Part shown: piece by piece, positions 62,996 to 64,000 of the stretch | Layout of the letters: every line of letters begins with the position of its first letter | Numbering within the stretch: position 1 is the first letter of the stretch | Source: Capnocytophaga ochracea DSM 7271 | GTDB lineage: Bacteria; Bacteroidota; Bacteroidia; Flavobacteriales; Flavobacteriaceae | Length of the DNA: 64,000 nucleotides | Direction: 5' to 3' | Assembly (NCBI RefSeq): GCF_000023285.1 | Contig: NC_013162.1 | Span: 434,001-498,000, forward strand | Made by a program: the position numbers and the translations under genes | Notes under the pieces: model-generated | Seen by the model: the letters and a program-made list of their open reading frames with translations, nothing else | Database searches by the model: none | What the model was told of the DNA's origin: nothing

Positions 62996-63216
62996 AACAA
63001 AGCATAAAAAACAAGTCTCAAGCTGATATTTACTGAAAGAAGGGGAGGTAAAAGTAAGAAGGACATAAAATAACTTTATCCTCCTTTGTTTTTGATACAT
63101 TATGAGGTCTGCTGGCAAATAGTAAAAGGCGAGTACAAAACCCGTATCATAGGAGAACCTTTCTAGTCTCACAGAATTTGCTAATCTGCTAATTTTCTAA
63201 TTCACTAATTAATATT
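62996..63216. other. Intergenic region between the cassette and the macB permease gene
   Basis: No gene is seen. The 3' part (63178-63210) is the CTAATCTG/CTAATTTT octamer tract typical of the dispersed repeat family. No TAnnTTTG element directly precedes the permease gene. Confidence 0.45.
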
Positions 63217-64000
63217 ATGAACATACAAAATCTTTTTAAAATAGCGTGGCGTGCCCTTTTGCTGAACAAAACAAGGGCGATGCTTACAATGCTGGGCATC
63301 ATCATTGGGGTGGGCTCAGTGATAACAATGCTTGCCATTGGCGAGGGTTCTAAAAAGAGTATCAAAGAGAATATCTCTAAAATGGGTACCAATATGCTCA
63401 ATATCCGTCCGGGTGCCGGTATGATGGGCGGGGTGCGTATGAGTATGAGCGATATGCAATCGCTGAAAATGACGGATTACGAAGCCCTTAAAAAAGAAGG
63501 TACCCTACTGAAATATGTATCCCCGGTAGTGAGTGGCAACGGACAAAGTATAGCGGGCGGCAACAACTGGCCTACCTCTATCTACGGCGTGAATACCGAA
63601 TACTTGCCTATACGCGAATGGAGTGTGGCTGAAGGGAGTATGTTTGGTGAAGATGAGATTACTAATTTTTCTAAGGTAGCCGTGATAGGGCAAACAGTGG
63701 CTAAGAACCTCTTTACTAATGGCGAAAACCCTATTGGGCAAACCATACGCTTTAAGAATATCCCTTTTAAAGTGATTGGTATCCTTACGAAAAAAGGTGA
63801 AAGCAACTTTGGTCAAGACCAAGACGATGTGATTATCGCCCCTTATACTACGGTACAAAAGCGTATTTTGGCGCAAACATTCTTGCAGAGTATTGTGGCT
63901 TCGGTGCTCAATGAAAGTCAGTCGGAGAATGCGGTAAACCAAGTTAAGAAGATTTTGGAGCGCACGCATAACCTTTCGGCTACACAAGAAAATGATTTCA
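63217..64000 (+). CDS. MacB-type ABC transporter permease (partial)
   Basis: 261 codons are visible before the right edge. The protein starts with the family signature NLFKIAWRALLLNKTRAMLTMLGIIIGVGSVITMLAIGEGSKKSI (one transmembrane helix) and continues into the periplasmic MacB-PCD domain (VAVIGQTVAKNLF, PIGQTIRFKNIPFKVIGIL). The C-terminal three membrane helices lie beyond the window. It is the expected partner of the ATPase at 59735-60481. Confidence 0.93.
   Translation, partial: MNIQNLFKIAWRALLLNKTRAMLTMLGIIIGVGSVITMLAIGEGSKKSIKENISKMGTNMLNIRPGAGMMGGVRMSMSDMQSLKMTDYEALKKEGTLLKYVSPVVSGNGQSIAGGNNWPTSIYGVNTEYLPIREWSVAEGSMFGEDEITNFSKVAVIGQTVAKNLFTNGENPIGQTIRFKNIPFKVIGILTKKGESNFGQDQDDVIIAPYTTVQKRILAQTFLQSIVASVLNESQSENAVNQVKKILERTHNLSATQENDF

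Overview
The window looks like chromosomal DNA from a low-GC member of the Bacteroidota, family Flavobacteriaceae, most likely an oral Capnocytophaga-type organism (the genus is inference). The support is: a 287-residue primary sigma factor without region 1.1; promoters of the Bacteroidota type (TTG, about 19-21 bases, TAnnTTTG) in front of many genes; type IX secretion (T9SS) type-B sorting domains on four large secreted proteins; a DNA polymerase III alpha subunit with a fused N-terminal proofreading exonuclease; a DUF3276/PUR-domain protein; and a trifunctional MMPL/acyltransferase/methyltransferase-like protein. No rRNA, tRNA, CRISPR array, transposase or prophage was seen.

Layout. 1-1445: recJ, cut by the left edge. 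1523-6508: a leftward operon of predicted secreted cysteine peptidases (papain/C39-like and clostripain-like) plus two tandemly duplicated exported proteins and a small lipoprotein. 6731-10354: rpoD, a family 2 glycosyltransferase, rsgA and a CvpA-like gene. 10380-18873: three paralogous secreted metzincin metalloproteases with T9SS sorting domains. 18877-21763: a zeta-toxin pair squeezed between the protease genes and a GH13 amylase. 22142-24361: yaaA, a ParE-type toxin-antitoxin pair and a DUF2797 gene. 24908-32365: a 2485-residue surface protein with six nearly identical 636-bp repeats. 32992-42857: a small lipoprotein, a bile-acid-symporter-family transporter, pyrB, dnaE, DUF1573, a coiled-coil secreted protein and asnS. 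43233-52431: DUF4190, an ABC-F/SGNH hydrolase/MBOAT operon, DUF1599, a DoxX-like protein, xerD and a PUR-domain gene. 52713-56231: the MMPL fusion. 57106-64000: a TolC/MacA/MacB efflux operon whose permease gene is separated from its ATPase gene by a TetR-CPBP protease-hydrolase cassette.

The most unusual material is non-coding. Three long intergenic regions (about 32.5-32.94, 48.8-49.33 and 56.27-56.77 kb) carry copies of one modular repeat several hundred bases long. All three are oriented the same way relative to the gene they precede and run straight into its promoter. A fragment lies at 8.71 kb and shorter pieces elsewhere. Within the family is a small hairpin whose stem differs between copies by compensatory changes. 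A second inverted repeat (CTTTGCCAAAGG...CCTTTGGCAAAG) behaves like a mobile terminator-type hairpin. The promoters show a nearly fixed architecture and help decide several start codons.
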